This document shows, in pieces, positions 10,035 through 21,639 of a stretch of 64,000 nucleotides of DNA. Under the pieces are notes generated by a model. The model was given only the letters and a program-made list of their open reading frames with translations. It did not search any database and was not told the DNA's origin. Numbering within the stretch: position 1 is the stretch's first letter; each line of letters begins with the position of its first letter. The position numbers were made by a program, and so were the translations under genes. Source of the stretch: Gymnopus androsaceus JB14 (taxonomy: Eukaryota > Basidiomycota > Agaricomycetes > Agaricales > Omphalotaceae); contig ML769425.1 in NCBI GenBank assembly GCA_009733575.1, positions 124,001 through 188,000 of the forward strand, given 5' to 3'.

Positions 10035-12850
10035 TTAATACCTAACCCTTCTCACCCTCCTCGATCTCTTCATCTTTTCTCCGTCCTGAGATTCCTCATG
10101 CCCCTGTCCCTCCCTCATCTTCCTTATTATCCCAGCCCAGCGCTGAATGTGATAAGGATGAGGCATCGTCATGGCCAGCTTCAACTCTGGAGGGCCATCC
10201 TTGCTCGCCACCCTCACAGCATTATTAATATTCACCTCATCCACCCACTCTCGAATCCATCGACAGAATTTGGCGTATTCTCCTCGTACTCTTCTTCCTC
10301 TTCCGCCACCTCTCTGAATCTCATCTTCTTTCTCCTCTCTACCATCTCCTTGCAGATTCTGCTTCTTCCACACTTCGTATTCTCTTTCGTATGCATCCAA
10401 TTCGTCCGATTCTGATTCTTCTTCCCGGACTTCTATACCCAACCGGCCCAACTTTCCTTTGATCCCAAAGTGATTCACACCAATCTGTAGTAAACTCTCT
10501 CCTCCTACTGCTTCCTTCCAAAATACTATTGCAGCACAAATCGTATCCCGGGTTGGTATGAGGCGCAGGGCACGCATGTAGGATAGGGTTAGAGGGATCT
10601 CGGAGACTCCTGGGATGATGGGTGCAGTATTATTTACTGTCGCAGTTTTCGAATCTTTCGTTCGGGAAAAAGGCGCGCGCGAGCCTGAAGAGGAAGGTGG
10701 GACACCAGTAACCAAAGTAGAAGCAGCAGCATCACTTGGCGTACCAGCATACCCGTCGAAAGGATGCTGGTATAAATTCCATCCGCATTGAACAAAGTCC
10801 CACGGCTCTGGCGCGCTCAAGCCAAGAAGGAGGATGTATTGGTGAAAGGCGGTGGGCGTGAGTTTCGGGAGCAACGAAGACGGGTGTTTTTGAGTGTAAC
10901 CAAACACCACTGCATCTACGACCTCTGCCCTTGTTTTCCCTTCGGCGCTGGTTCCTGCCCCTCCTTGAGCTCCAAGCCCGAGTCCGAATCGCCGCTTCAA
11001 CATTCCTTCGAGTACGCCAAACCACTTCGGTAAACCACCCAGATGGCCGAGCTCGTCCCCATCAGGATCTATTAATCTCGCTAGAGCCTGCGGAGGTAGT
11101 CTCGCAGACGGGTGAGAGGCGAGGGTGTGAAGATTTATAGAGTTGTCGAATGATGTCTCCCCGTTTAAGGTCTCTACATGAGCCCAAACGAGACGGAGGA
11201 AGATTTCGCGTGCGAGAAGAAAAGGATGGCCTTCGATAATGTTATTTTCGTCCGTCGTGCTGATTCCAGTGGATCCTGTATCACCGGAAGTATGGGACGG
11301 AGATGAGGAATGAATATATGGCCACGGCCAAACGGTGAAAGGAGAGTATTCTAAAGGACGAAGACTTGAATGGTAATGATGACGAGGTGGTTTGGCTTCC
11401 GAGATGCGAGGTTGTTTCTTTTTATGTTTAGAGGATTTTGAGGACGATTTTGGTTTTGGCTGAGAGCGAACTAAGAAAACAAAGAAATGAGTCAAAATGA
11501 GAGCAAGAGAAAGGAAGCGCAGCAGAAAAAAAAGGGTTTACCTGCTTTAGAAGAAGCCTTAGCATCATCTACCGGCTCTCGTTCCCAAAGCACCTCCATG
11601 ATCCTTCCAACGATCCACTTCTGATCATCTTCCGGTTTTCCCATTTCTTCCTCACTACTTCCCCATCCCAGAGATTTCCCTTTGCCAAAAATCTCTCCGA
11701 TTACGCTCCGCAATCCAAAAGCACTGACCCGATCCATCTTGGCACTCATCCTGACTGCCTGGAGCATCAAACACACAGTGCGCGCATTCCAAGGTACACC
11801 GTATCGCGGGTATAAAGCAGGGAGGAGCCGAAGGAGGAGATCCGGTCGGGCGGATCGAGTTGGTCGAGACGAAATCGCAACGCCAGCATCAGCAGTTAAT
11901 TTACTGCCTGAATTTATGGCGGATTTTGTGAGTGGATACTGTGCACTCGGCGCAGGCAATGCATGCCTTCTGCTCGGCCAGCGAAGAAGGCAGAGGAGAA
12001 AGTCGTTCATCTGGATTGTGTTCATTTGTACGTGTCTCCTGCGACGAATGGTCTTTGTCGTGGCTGCAGAGGTTGCATACGACTCGAGGACTTTTACAGC
12101 CTCGTGCACTCTACCCAATCGAGCTAGAACGACCAGGGAGGCCGAAAGCGCGCGACCATCCAATGCAAAGTCTACCGAGTCCTGGGGATATTTCGACCTG
12201 AAGAGAGAGGAAGACGGAGACGGAAAAGGATACACAAGTCTCCGAGCCCATTGCAATGCGGCGTCGTAGTGTCGACGAAGCAAAAGCCCTTGGAGAAACA
12301 TTGTGTAGTGTGAGAGCGTTAGTCGGATTGGGTGGTGCAGGACTGGAAGAGAACTGCTCGGAATCGTGGAATCGGGAGTCCAAGGGCGATAACTTGCTTT
12401 ACTCCTCTCAAAAAAATAGACAAGCATCTTGCTCGTGATCTTGCCTGCATCTTTGGCTGCAAGAGTGAAAGCACGTGTCCAAAGGTCCTGGGGCGTTGGA
12501 GGCGGCGTTATTTGACCTCCTGGAGCAGGATACACGGCTGCAATCGGCGGGGAACCACCTGCCTCTGGGCCAGCAAGAACTCCAACAACAGAAGGCATAA
12601 GAGGGATGGAGATGGGTGTGTATGAAGCTCTTTTTGACGTCAAAGAGACAGGAGTAGTGAGTGGATTCGGAGAAGAGTTGGAGCTTGGCGAAAATGAGGG
12701 CGAATTGCCCCCATCATCACTATTATTAGGGAATGGTTTCAAATTTCCATCAGCGGAGCCATTAGATTTGGCTGCTGCTTCCGACGAGCTGAATCTAATC
12801 CTACCGCTGAGGATGGTTCTAGTTCTGAGGGTCCTTGTGTAAATTTGCAT
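10035..12850 (-). CDS. Mitochondrial helical-repeat (PPR-like) protein, about 914 aa
   Basis: Two exons: 12850-11542 and 11470-10035. The 71-nt intron (donor GTAAAC, acceptor TTAG) joins a 436-codon frame to a 478-codon frame without a stop. The N-terminus (MQIYTRTLRTRTILSGRIRFSSS) is basic, Ser/Thr-rich and lacks acidic residues, as in mitochondrial presequences. Low-complexity Ser/Pro stretches follow. The middle has paired helices such as HYTMFLQGLLLRRHYDAALQWAR and SLVVLARLGRVHEAVKVL, with the spacing of PPR/TPR-type repeats. The family is not identified with certainty; a role in mitochondrial RNA or translation is only inferred from the repeat type and presequence. It runs convergent with gene X copy B. 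A piece of its 3' end is repeated at 21640-21880. Confidence 0.75.
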
Positions 12851-13106
12851 ACCATCTGTGTATCAGTGGAAAGTCAGTTGAAGTATACAGATATATTGAC
12901 AGTGCCAGACCTTTAGCATTAAACTGCACCACTAAGCCAGAAGTATTCTGAGGAACACAGTGAACATGAAGTATTGAAGACGGTCAATTCGCGTTCCGCG
13001 CTTAAGAAATTTTAGATGAGGTCCACGTGAGCAGTGCGCCGGCGTCTATCTCTTTTTCTCATCTTTTTTCTTCTGAATGTCAGCGCGTTTGCTACGAATC
13101 TGATCT
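12851..13106. promoter_or_regulatory. Divergent promoter region, 256 bp
   Basis: Separates the start codons of the minus-strand repeat-protein gene and the plus-strand F-box gene, so it must carry both promoters. No clear TATA box was seen. Confidence 0.5.
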
Positions 13107-14734
13107 ATGCACGACGCGCTTTCCATCGCAGAAATATTACACATTGTTTTCTCTTTTTGTGATCATCCGACAAACGCTTCCACTGCAGTTGTGTGCAAGC
13201 AATGGTCGGAGGAGAGCTTAAACATATTGTGGCACGGTGTGAATGATCTCGAAATTCTCTTGCGCCTTCTCGGAGAGTTATATCTGGATGACGCGGGTTC
13301 TGCGAGTGCTACACATCTCTTCAACGTTAATACCACTAACTTTTTAGTCCACAGTATCACTTCAGGGATCGCATAACGAATGCTGCGTGGCTTCGATTCC
13401 AAAACATATATCAGCGTAGGATTCGCGTGCTAGCCGTTTGTGATTCAGGTCTTTTCCATCATCCTCTCGGATCTTTGGGAAGAATAAGGACGTCGGGCCC
13501 TCTTCTACCCAACCTTCGTGCGATACGTTGGGATGTTTCATCCGATGACGATGCTCGGGCGGAAACATATGGGGAAATGTTCATGGATGAATCTGTCCAG
13601 ACATTCATACTTGGATCTTATGGTGTTAGCGGCAATCCAATTAGGAACTTCGACTCGCTGTTTTCAAGCATTTCGACGCGAATGCCACATCTTAGATCCC
13701 TTCAGCTCTTTCTCCACCCTTGCCCAGAGTATCGGCTTCCTCTGATCAATCTCGTGCAAAGCTTGCCAAAGCTCACCGCGCTCGTCATTCCACCCTTCCC
13801 CGACATGTCTATAATCCTAATAGGTATCTCGAACTTGGATTCATCGTTATCACATCTAGAGGTCTTCACTCGCAGCAAAGATTTACATCCTGATCCAATT
13901 ACTACTATCAATCTTACTGGCGCATTAATGGGTGATGGGCTGAAGAACTTGACATTTCTTGAACTCTATTCATCCTACAGTGCAGCTTTACAGATATTTC
14001 CAGAATCTCGGAACCTCAAGGAGATACAGATCACTTCCTACGAACCTGCATCGTCTATAGACACTCGACAATTGCTTTCTCAGATAGCAAAGAATTGTGC
14101 GCAGGTCGAAGCGATCACGCTAAACTTTACCAACGCCACCATGGAGGTGATCAACAGGTTCAAAGCATCACCAGATATTGTCACTTTGGACGATCTACGA
14201 CCACTCCTTTCCTGCACCCAGCTAGTACACATTTCCCTTGAAACTGTATATCCTCTTTCATTGGATGACGCGGACATCGAGCTCATTGCCAAAAGCTGGC
14301 GTTCACTAGAAATTCTGTATCTGGCGCCAGTCCCCGGAATCCAGGCTGCAGATAACCTGAAAACTCTCTCTTTTCGGTCATTGTTGCATCTTGCTCTTCA
14401 CTGTCCACAATTACGTGTCATTTGCCTCTATCTTGATGCTGAACACATTCCGGAAGGCCTTGAAGGTCTCGATACCACTACCGTTACTCAGATATCCGAG
14501 TTTAGCGTTGGCTTTTCACCAATCAATGATCCTGCACAGGTAGCCAAAGTATTAGCCTCTCTGCTACCTCCAAAAGTTGATGTATCATGGGGTCCCAGTT
14601 CCGGCGGTAGCTTTCAATGGGAGAATGTGAATGTGATCTCGCCATCCATTAATACGACATGGGATCAGCATTGGAAGGCAGTCGCCACCTTCCTTCCAGT
14701 AATGGCACAAATGCGAATAGATTTGATGCGCTGA
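13107..14734 (+). CDS. F-box/LRR-like protein, about 524 aa
   Basis: Predicted substrate-recognition subunit of an SCF ubiquitin ligase, of the large lineage-specific class common in agaric fungi. Exon 1 (13107-13301) encodes the F-box (SIAEILHIVFSFCDHPTNAS...VCKQWSEESLNILW). Exon 2 (13355-14734) encodes leucine-rich repeats such as LRSLQLFLHP, LTALVIPPFPDMSIIL, LEILYLAPVPGI and LLHLALHCPQLRVICLYLD. The 53-nt intron would use a GC donor (GCGAGT). The paralogue at 40566-42206 has GTGAGT at the same position, and the frame is phase 0 with YHFRDRI following, as in the paralogue. It is the only undamaged one of three copies in the window. The substrate is unknown. Confidence 0.8.
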
Positions 14735-14981
14735 AGAGATGTATGGAAATTTACTCACTGGGAAGGTAATAACGGATTCCAATCTTCTGTACTGTTATGA
14801 ATGTCGCTAACGTCGAAATTCTTTCGTGGCAGGATTTGGATGGAGACTGCGACGCTACCGGTTTACTTTCTGAAAAAACATCTCCATCTGTTTTATGTGT
14901 TGAGCGATCCACAGTACTTATTCAATCGTTGATCGTTGAAAGAGATACATACAGCGAAGGACCGTGAGTCGAATCTGATCT

Positions 14982-16045
14982 ATGTACGACGCGCATTCCA
15001 TCGCAGAGATATCGTAGATTATATTCTCATTCTGTGATGATCCCACAAACTCTCTACTGCGGTAGTGTGCAAGCAATGGTCAGAAGAGAGCTTGAACGAT
15101 CTCTGGTACGAGGCGGATCTTAAACAGCTACTTGGTCTTTTTGGGAAGCTCGAATACGTTGTGGGCTATGTGAGGACCCATAACTTATGCCTTTACTTAA
15201 CGTTAACATGTTGATTCACAGTATCACTTAAAGGATCGACTAACATAAAAAGCTTGGCATCGCTTCCGGACAGTTTGCGCCCGGACCTCGATGATCAGCG
15301 CTCAGCCTTGAGCCTGTCATCAATCTCATCGGTGTTGAAGGTAGTGGTTGGCTGAATTTGAACTTGACATGCCTTCACTTGTTTTCATCCTACATCTACA
15401 ACCTCTAAAAATCTAAACGAGATAGGCATTACTTCCTACGAACCCCAGTCCATTGAGGACTAGTGTCTCAGATGGCACAAAGCTGACCGCAGATTGAAGA
15501 TGTTGGGTTGACTTTCATCAATGCAAAGGCAGAGCTGATCAATAGGCTCAAAGCATCATCGGCAGATATTGTCGCTATTGACGCCCTTCAGCCACTCCTT
15601 TCATGCAACAAGGCAACATGGCTTGACTTGGTCAATGTGTATCCTTTCCCTAAATGACGGAGACATTGAACTCCTTGCCAAAATTTGGCTCTGCTTGCGA
15701 TATCTATCTCTAGTGCCTGTACCAGGAATTCTGCTCCCAGATAAGCCCAGACGACTCACTCTTCAGTCGCTATTGCATCTCGCACTTCACTGTCCATAGA
15801 TGCATGTCCTTTTCCTCTATCTTGATGCCGAGCGCATTCCAGAAGGCCTTCAAGATCCTGATGTTACGGCCTTTACTCAGCTGTTGAGCCTTGATATTGG
15901 TCCAAGATCCTGCACAGGTGCCTCTATCCTACCTCCTAACGTCTCATTTTTTTGGAGGGTCAATTCCCAGGGCTGCTTGAAGTAGAAGGATGTCGACCTG
16001 ATCTCCCCGTCCATAAATGGTTTGTGGAATCAGCATTGAGCAACG
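14982..16045 (+). pseudogene. F-box/LRR pseudogene, tandem copy
   Basis: Follows the intact F-box gene about 250 bp downstream in the same orientation and keeps its order of motifs: MYDAHSIAEI at the start, VYPFPLNDGDIEL-like and YLSLVPVPGILL in the middle, HLALHCP and FLYLDAERIPEGLQ later, and a match to the INTTWDQHW end near 16010-16040. A stop in the F-box, several frame changes and large internal losses (for example 15170-15400) show that it is dead. Probably a tandem duplication of 13107-14734. Confidence 0.85.
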
Positions 16046-16483
16046 GTTAACACTTTGCCTCAGCCTTCCAACAGAGATACGAAATGGACTACAAGTGATC
16101 AAGGATTTACATCGGTTGCAAGGTCAAGAATCGTCGCTGACGCCGACTTTTTTGTGGCATTGAAACAAGATAGCGCATAAAAGTAGTATCCAGAGAAGTT
16201 CGTATGCCGTGTGGCAGTCCCTTCGAATTACAAGTCTAACTTCCTAGCCTAGCCTAGCTTCAACCAAGTTCGAGCGCAGACTATCTTGGGGCCACACGTC
16301 TATATATCTATTCTCCATAAGAACTTCTCTTAAAGACGACAGGGCTCGCCAGTGGGCAAAAACTTGGATGCTTTCACTCTGAGTTCTTGCTCCTTTTTCA
16401 ATCATCAATTCAGGTGAACTTGTATTCCGTTCAACTCTCCGACTGCACTGCGGCAACACTTACTATCAGAACAACATTCGACC

Positions 16484-17937
16484 CTACTTAAAGTCCAATG
16501 TCCTTATATCCGTTTTCAACAACAGTAAGCATCGGACTTGCATATCTATGACATTCAAGTTAATTTCATCGATCGATAAAGTATCAATTAACACTTGCCC
16601 ATAAAGTTTCGCCCCAACTTCGTACCTCTCCCCGGGAATACGCTCTGAGGTCGGGGGCCACAATTTACGTCTACCATACGCAGATGGATAAGCATATAGC
16701 CATTTCAGGGCCGAATCAACATAGGACAAACCTATCCTTGTAGTACGCATCACGTTTATCACCACCATCGGATAGGGCATTATATGTTGCATACTTCAGA
16801 GATAGAATAAGTATTAGGTGAAAATATACGTAGTGGCAAACTTACAATGGCTGCTCGGCCCTGTGCTGATTTATTAGGGCCTGAACGATGAGCAAGATAT
16901 GAACCAAAAACGAGAAATTGACCGCTTTTGAGAGGGACAGGAATCTATCACGGTGGATAATTAATATATGTACAATCGTACTCGAAAGCGGAAAAATCAA
17001 CTTACCCATTGTTGGTTTTCGCACCATTCAGGCTTGATACATCTGTTTTCTCCGATAGGAATGGTCACCTTGTGTGAGCCTGGCACCACCTCGAGACATC
17101 CATTTTCAAGAGTAGATGGTTCTGCTGCCATCAAGACTATCACACGAACACACAAGCAGACGAGAATATGAGCAGACCGGTGATGAGAAGTGAGAGCACA
17201 ACCGCAAATTTTTGGTAACTTACTACTGAGATGCTTCACATTTCCAATATGTGTGTCTAAAAGTAAAACTCATCAATCCGCTGCACTGTTGTTTGAGAAA
17301 ATACCATAATTACTTACATGCTATGGAATCCACCTGAAAGATCGAGAATCAATTTTTGAAGAAACCGCTATGATCGTGCAGTGTAAAGTTCAACGTACAT
17401 GAGCTTGATAACCACCAGCCCAGGGTTGCTAAAAGAGAAATAGCAGATTATGATGAGTTCTCTCACGGAAGTAGAACATAACTGAAATCATTGGACATAT
17501 ACACGCACCTTGTAGTTTATTTTTTCCTTGAATAACACCATAGGCTCTCCCGTCAACGCCTCCAAAATTTTACTCATTTCTCGACCACGAAATAACGCAT
17601 TGAACCCATCATGATAGTCTGCAAAATTCTCAGTTCGAGAGAGGATTTGTTCCCCGGCAGAGTTCACTTCGTCATAGTGCATCCATGCATCTGGGCGGTA
17701 TGGAAGATTCTACAAAGTAGAAAGTCAATAAATACTACATACAAGGTGTTCTGTACTATGTACCTTTATTCCGTTCGCCCATTTCTCAATATTCTGAGAT
17801 ATGGTCTCTGATATCGCGGGAAGCACAAGGAACTGCAAAGAGCAGGCATTTATCTCGCATAAAGGAGGACTGTAGTAGTACTGCTCACTCACCCCATCTC
17901 TTTCAAATGCTTCCTTTTGTTTAGAGGTTATTTCCAT
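16484..17937 (-). CDS. Phytanoyl-CoA dioxygenase (PhyH) family protein, about 290 aa
   Basis: Predicted Fe(II)/2-oxoglutarate oxygenase. Ten exons splice in frame: 17937-17893, 17832-17764, 17709-17509, 17428-17399, 17333-17318, 17256-17224, 17136-17006, 16944-16846, 16793-16732, 16670-16484. Motifs in order: FERDGFLVLP near the start; DYHDGFNALFRGREM; MVLFKEKINYK; GGYQAHVDS with the iron-binding His and Asp; NGCLEVVPGSHK; FGSYLAHRSGPNKS with the second iron His and downstream Arg; AIYATYN; and RRKLWPPTSERIPGERYEVGAKLYG. All donors are GT and acceptors AG. The C-terminus (about 20 residues after AKLYG) is less certain. The substrate is unknown; members of this class hydroxylate lipids or secondary metabolites. 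No pathway neighbours are seen. Confidence 0.9.
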
Positions 17938-18546
17938 GTGTGAGAACGTGGTGTGCGAAGGGAAGCTAGTAAGGTCTTTTCAACATCATGCTTGGTTTAA
18001 ATACGGTTCAATAATTCTCATCAGCTTAGGCCAGATGATATATGATAACGCTTTATTTGTGGAAGAGTTCGGAAAGCGTGATCATGGGGGAGTTGTGATT
18101 CGATCTATGGAAGAAAGATGGAGAAGCCAGTGCTAGCCGCTTCACCGGATGTTCTCCCTCACTGATTTAAATTTCAAGCATTCAAGAGTATTTGTTACAA
18201 GGTCAAATTGGACAATGGGTAGACAAACAGCAGCGATTTTTCGACCTTGAACGATCACCACAGAACCTATCTTGACTCTTGAGCGAGATATTTGAGGACC
18301 TCCAGGCAGGCAAATAATGTGGGGAAGACGAGTTCAGATCTGCTGTAGTTGTTTGCCCGTGCGTTCGTGTGGATTTTGAGAGCGTACAGCCTGCAGTTAG
18401 AGTCGAATCGCGATTCCGTAGATGAAGAAGTTGTGAAAATCACAGACAACTTGATTCGCAGCATAAGTTCCGAAGGAGAACTTTCAACGGATTATAGGTT
18501 CAGTACTAGGATGATTCGGCGGAGTTTTGCGAGCGTTGAGAGCCTA
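17938..18546. other. Intergenic; left flank of a duplicated block
   Basis: Holds the PhyH promoter at its left end. From about 18440 it matches 5730-5860, the upstream flank of the multi-copy ADF...EIK family. The 71-codon ORF here has no recognisable domain. Confidence 0.5.
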
Positions 18547-18670
18547 GAGGCTAGAGGTGATTGAACGTATACGTATAAAACTGAGTGTAGCAGAGAAGAA
18601 AGGGGCCGAATTGGCGCCCATCGTGAGTCAGATCTGAGTCAGATCATCGAAACTTGGACCACTACCGCGA
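18547..18670 (+). repeat. 124-bp direct repeat, left copy
   Basis: Identical by eye to 20548-20671, offset exactly 2001 bp. It contains the leader just upstream of the start of the ADF...EIK protein. The sequence between the two copies is a composite insertion. Confidence 0.95.
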
Positions 18671-18863
18671 CAGACTGCCCGGCTTGCAACGCTCGCACTA
18701 GACACAAGCCCACCCAAAGTCTCTCATGTACAAATTGTTGTGTTAGGTGGACCAGACTGCCTTGCATGCAATCGGTTACACAAGACACCATGGAGGACCA
18801 GAAAGATGGCGCTTTTTGAGCAATAACATTTGTGATCCAAGAGAAACAGCAGTACCCAATTAA

Positions 18864-19673
18864 TTAATTCCCAATTATTGAAGGCTGGTACAGTTCAGGT
18901 GGCGGGATCCAGGCTTCCTTTCCTGAAAAAATAAGCAGTACATTGTAGATAAATTTGGCCAATATAGGTAATATCCGACATCTGAATAAAATAAGTTGCA
19001 GGAAATCAGGGGAGGATAAGTCCAAGTAGCTACTTCTTAGCGGAGGCATTTTGTCAAAGACATCCTCTAGGAAGCAATGCCGAAGATACAGAAGCACACT
19101 ATACCCACTGCAAATAAGCAGGGCGTGGCATTCATCCTCAATACCCGTTTGACAGAACCGACAAAGTCTCCATTCACAGGGAATAGGAGGGTGGTACCTT
19201 TCTGCGTAGCGTAGGCATTCAATGGACAGGGCGTGGGATGAGGCAATGAAACGTGTAAATGCATGATGATGCTTAGGCACAGTGATAATAGATAGATAGG
19301 ACCTTAACATCATGATAGGCACGTTCAGTAACCAATGGTCTTGATCATTGTACTCAATGCGATTTCGGAGGAAGTGTGTACAAACATGTGTGAGCAGTGA
19401 TGACTGAATAGAGGCTTCATAGGAGTGCAGGACTTCAGTTGTGAGCTGCTTGATTTGGTCAGAGTTGCGTATGCCGCTCAGGGTACACACCACAGGAATC
19501 GGGAGGCGAGCAAGTGCAGTGATGAGATCATTAACCCAGTTAGGCTGTCCATTGTCAGAGAGAGTAAATGCATTCACGAGTGCAGCATATGCAAGATGGG
19601 CTTGGGGGAGATCAAGGAGATAGATTAGGAATCCCAGAGCAAGCCCAATCCTGCAGTACCTGATGGGTATCAA
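18864..19673 (-). pseudogene. C-terminal fragment of a non-LTR reverse transcriptase polyprotein
   Basis: A 269-codon open frame with the downstream region of basidiomycete LINE-type polyproteins. A helical region is followed by a zinc-binding segment CRFCQTGIEDECHALLICSG (C-x2-C-x7-C-H-x4-C), characteristic of the domain after the RNase H-like part of many fungal non-LTR elements. No polymerase YADD motif or endonuclease is present, so the fragment is 5'-truncated or cut on the other side. The frame is open, which suggests fairly recent arrival. Confidence 0.65.
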
Positions 19674-19727
19674 ACCAGTCTCAGAGAAAAGGAAGACAAG
19701 GATGGATTTCTTAAAAGCGGAGCGGGC

Positions 19728-19738
19728 TTGGCAGAATC

Positions 19739-19775
<37 letters not shown>

Positions 19776-20020
19776 TTGACCCATCAAAGTAACGTAATGT
19801 GGTACTTTCAGGCGGAGAAGTCTACTATCGCATTGCACAAACATCATCCCGAGTTAAAATCCGTGTGGGGTGACTTGGAGGCCAACATCAAAGTCGTCAA
19901 ACCGGCTGAGAGTCAACAGCCAGCTAATATCAAATTGACCCTTCTTCCATTCCAAAGAGAAAGTTTGCATTGGATGAAGAAGCAGGAAGAGGGAGTGTGG
20001 AAGGGTGGTATGTTGGCGGT
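19728..20020 (+). pseudogene. RAD16-like SNF2 helicase fragment
   Basis: The plus frame reads LHKHHPELKSVWGDLE, IKVVKPAESQQPANIKLTLLPFQRES and LHWMKKQEEGVWKGGMLA, resembling the segment just before the Walker A motif of RAD16 (global-genome nucleotide excision repair ATPase). The frame then runs into unrelated sequence before GKT, so the nucleotide-binding site and all helicase motifs are absent. Probably gene debris picked up by the surrounding insertion. Confidence 0.65.
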
Positions 20021-20320
20021 ATGTTCGTCAATTCACATTCCTTTCAGCTTTTTTCGGGCACTCTCCCGGTTCCGATGAGCAGGACTCTGCCGGGGAGCGA
20101 GAACAGGGCATTCAGTGTGAGTGGTGAGAGCACGAAGCCCTACAATAAGGCTCTTCCCATCTTTGCCCGAGATTTTAAACCCCTCTTCTCACTCAATTGC
20201 ATGGACAATCCCCGTCATCTCTGTCGACTCGGACACTAAATCCGGCTCACTTGTATTCAACGTCGGCGGTTCCAAGGCTGGGAGGTAAGAACTGTTGAAC
20301 TCAACAACCTTTGGCATCAA

Positions 20321-20408
20321 ATTTGATCGGCCCAGTTACTCTGGCTGAAAAAAAAAACGATGACGCAATGGTTTTTTTTTTCGACCAGAGTAACTGGGCC
20401 GATCAAAT
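20321..20408. repeat. 88-bp foldback palindrome
   Basis: Outer arms 20321-20344 and 20385-20408 are perfect 24-bp inverted repeats (starting ATTTGATCGGCCCAG). The pairing continues inwards through an A10/T10 tract with two mismatches to a 12-nt loop. It resembles a minimal foldback element or an RNA hairpin locus. No target duplication could be assigned. Confidence 0.85.
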
Positions 20409-20547
20409 GATTGGTAAGCCTTTCATCTCTTTCAATGTTACTTCCATGTCGTGCACTAGCCAACGCCGAAGCCTGCTGCGCAGGTAAGTTATCTTAATCT
20501 TCTAGTTATCTACTGTGGTGCTAACAGCTCTTTCCGATTTGGGACTG

Positions 20548-20671
20548 GAGGCTAGAGGTGATTGAACGTATACGTATAAAACTGAGTGTAGCAGAGAAGA
20601 AAGGGGCCGAATTGGCGCCCATCGTGAGTCAGATCTGAGTCAGATCATCGAAACTTGGACCACTACCGCGA
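20548..20671 (+). repeat. 124-bp direct repeat, right copy
   Basis: Exact partner of 18547-18670. It sits directly upstream of the ADF...EIK pseudogene start at 20702, in the position also occupied by the similar block at 5840-5920, so this copy is in its ancestral context. Confidence 0.95.
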
Positions 20672-20701
20672 GCATCTCAAAACTCAATCATCCCAATCAT
20701 C

Positions 20702-21310
20702 ATGCCCTGGTCACAGAAGGTCATTCGCTCCTTTCAGGCCATTCCCCAAAACCCTCTTGAAAAGGAATTTTACGGGCCCTACAACAAACTTCTCCACACA
20801 CTGTTCCCAGCTGGCTCGGACTTTATGGTTGTCCCACAATACATGAAGGCACCGAACGCTGGGGCGGCGGATTTCATCTTTATGTTTGAGGTTCAGGTAG
20901 AGCGTAAGACTGTATTCGTCTTGGAGATAAAACCTTCGTCCAGTCTCGAGCTGATATCGACGCGGCAGGAAGCTGACGGCCTAATGAGGCGCGCCTAGCT
21001 GATCTGGTATATGCTGGTGCGCTACTCGTAACCTGAGCTGATCAAATACAAATACTGACCGTAACTAACAGGCCGCTGTCCTCTTCCTACTCTTTATGGT
21101 GTCTGTGCTGTTGGAACGCAACTCTGCTTCTATGCTCTCGACACTGGCGACCAGAACGCGTATATCATGCCTCTAGCTATCCCGCGCCACCCAACTCGAA
21201 TCACTGATACCGTGCCAGCTAGCCGTTGGAGCCATCACGTCTTGGATACGGGAGAAGCAAAGCTGCTTGCCGTCGTGGACGAAATCAAGCAGGGCTGCAG
21301 TGTGCTCTGA
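20702..21310 (+). pseudogene. Multi-copy agaric protein with candidate PD-(D/E)xK motif, copy 2
   Basis: Best-preserved of three copies. Exon 1 reads from MPWSQKVIRSFQAIP through FYGPYNKLLHTLFP, GSDFMVVPQYM and APNAGAADFIFMFEV to TVFVLEIKP. After an intron (about 21003-21071) the frame continues CPLPTLYGVCAVGTQLCFYAL ... VVDEIKQGCSVL to the stop at 21308-21310. The spacing AADF ... VLEIK resembles the D-x(n)-E-x-K core of PD-(D/E)xK nuclease folds (inference only). Against copy 1 it has lost one base near 20990, which creates a stop just before the intron, so this copy is probably dead. I recall this family as repeated in Agaricomycetes, with no known function. Confidence 0.65.
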
Positions 21311-21639
21311 GGAGACCTCAAGAAGCAGAATTTGGAGCACCCGAGACTCGGACAAACGCAAATTATGCAATTTATATTGTTGTAAAGTTACAGCTATTTT
21401 CAACGCTTATTATTCAATGTCATTGGACCTCGATTTCCCAGTGGAAAGCCAGGGTGTGTGTCAAGCGAGATTGCATTCCCCTTTCCGCTTGCCTTCGCTC
21501 ATCGATAATACGGCCTGCTTTGAATCATTCCCAGATAACCCCTAGAGCGTCCACAGCAAACTTGAAGCGGAACGTTGAAGGCAGAGTTATGAAAGGGAAT
21601 ACGAAAGTGTAGAAGAAGCAGATCTGCAAGGAGGATCAA

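Larger units (their letters stand above)
18671..20547. mobile_element. Composite insertion with retroelement and RAD16 fragments
   Basis: A 1877-bp block inserted into, or next to, the leader of the multi-copy ADF...EIK gene. Contents in order: two Cys-motif-like repeats near 18675-18790 (TDCPACN..., TDCLACN...), a non-LTR reverse-transcriptase tail on the minus strand, a RAD16-like fragment on the plus strand, and a palindrome. The 124-bp perfect flanks are longer than ordinary target-site duplications. A template switch or tandem duplication carrying the insertion is an alternative. Confidence 0.6.

Noticed and set aside
11682..12269. 195-codon plus-strand ORF
   Set aside because: Antisense shadow of the mitochondrial repeat-protein gene.
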